DNA of 64,000 nt from assembly GCF_000378085.1 (NCBI RefSeq), contig NZ_KB899211.1:148100-212099 (forward strand), in the 5' to 3' direction. The position numbers and the translations under genes are program-made. Position 1 is the first letter of the stretch; the number at the start of each line of letters is the position of its first letter. Under the pieces are notes generated by a model. It was not told the DNA's origin, did no database searches, and was given only the letters and a program-made list of their open reading frames with translations. The stretch is from Hoylesella loescheii DSM 19665 = JCM 12249 = ATCC 15930 (GTDB lineage: Bacteria > Bacteroidota > Bacteroidia > Bacteroidales > Bacteroidaceae). Positions 63,937 to 64,000 of the stretch are shown here, piece after piece.

Positions 63937-64000
63937 GCGTAATGGACATTTTGTAGGCTGAAAACCTCTCGGGTTTTAGTAATGGACATTTGCTAGGTTG
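63937..64000. repeat. Direct repeat at window end (40-bp period)
   Basis: TAATGGACATTT begins at 63940 and again at 63980, each continuing with TAGG-Y-TG. Between them is the small hairpin AAAACC/GGTTTT. The array or element may continue beyond the window. The rest of 63770-63936 shows no gene I can support. Confidence 0.5.

Noticed and set aside
63386..63949. 187-residue minus-strand frame over the end of the LRR gene
   Set aside because: It is antisense to the T9SS sorting domain and to the terminator hairpin, with no recognisable domain.
63864..63956. 30-residue frame MNSEQRKLFVPSTIEIES... after the operon terminator
   Set aside because: It faintly resembles small Bacteroidota peptides, but there is no ribosome-binding site or promoter and it lies near the window edge.

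Overview
The window looks like chromosomal DNA of a Prevotella-type member of the Bacteroidota. The evidence is the Bacteroidota form of the division/cell-wall (dcw) cluster, the many TAnnTTTG (-7) promoter boxes, a free-standing TonB receptor with a carboxypeptidase-like N-terminal domain, a fimbrillin-like lipoprotein, and three secreted proteins ending in type IX secretion (T9SS) sorting domains. I cannot name the species.

Layout. 1-14367 (+): dcw cluster in the order ftsI(partial)-murE-mraY-murD-ftsW-murG-murC-ftsQ-ftsA-ftsZ, then yqeY. MurE carries the meso-DAP motif DNPR, and dapB (DAP biosynthesis) lies further along, so the wall should be of the DAP type. 14985-20383 (+): a tightly packed five-gene operon related to the little-studied E. 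coli ynbABCD locus: a YnbA-like CDP-alcohol phosphatidyltransferase, a patatin-like protein, a short-chain dehydrogenase, a YnbD-like PAP2 + dual-specificity phosphatase and a YnbC-like hydrolase + methyltransferase. It looks like a pathway for an unknown membrane lipid and is the best candidate here for an undescribed system. 20364-31397 (mostly -): an AlkZ/YcaQ-type protein, TonB receptor, an IS982-type transposase remnant, WbqC-like protein, lepB, dapB, dprA, a thioesterase and a DUF2851 protein. 31557-40158: dusB, a small lipoprotein, ung, a DUF3109 protein, a YeiH-type transporter, a phosphodiester glycosidase, a sugar O-acetyltransferase, a long RluA-type pseudouridine synthase and a Nudix hydrolase.

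40159-41706 has no convincing gene. 41707-46042 (-) is a small glycan locus: a GH95 fucosidase coupled to a rhamnosidase-N-like protein, then an AraC regulator. 46269-49857: gyrB, rpsT, tRNA-Glu and recO. 50086-51933 (-): a fimbrillin-like lipoprotein preceded by an overlooked 58-residue gene. 51934-53561 is repeat-rich and gene-free. 53562-55163: an esterase-like alpha/beta hydrolase and a zinc-ribbon Nudix protein. 55990-63701 (+): an operon of three T9SS cargo proteins (repeat protein, subtilase, leucine-rich-repeat protein) ended by a 16-bp terminator hairpin.

The intergenic DNA is unusually structured. It has at least six copies of a composite palindromic repeat (family A) in gaps directly upstream of start codons, and three copies of a ~280-bp element (family B) built round three 22-bp palindromes. 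It also has a six-unit 22-bp array behind dusB, a three-unit 88-bp tandem repeat, a 17-bp inverted repeat and two interleaved inverted repeats between recO and the lipoprotein. All calls come from reading the sequence; no database search was run.
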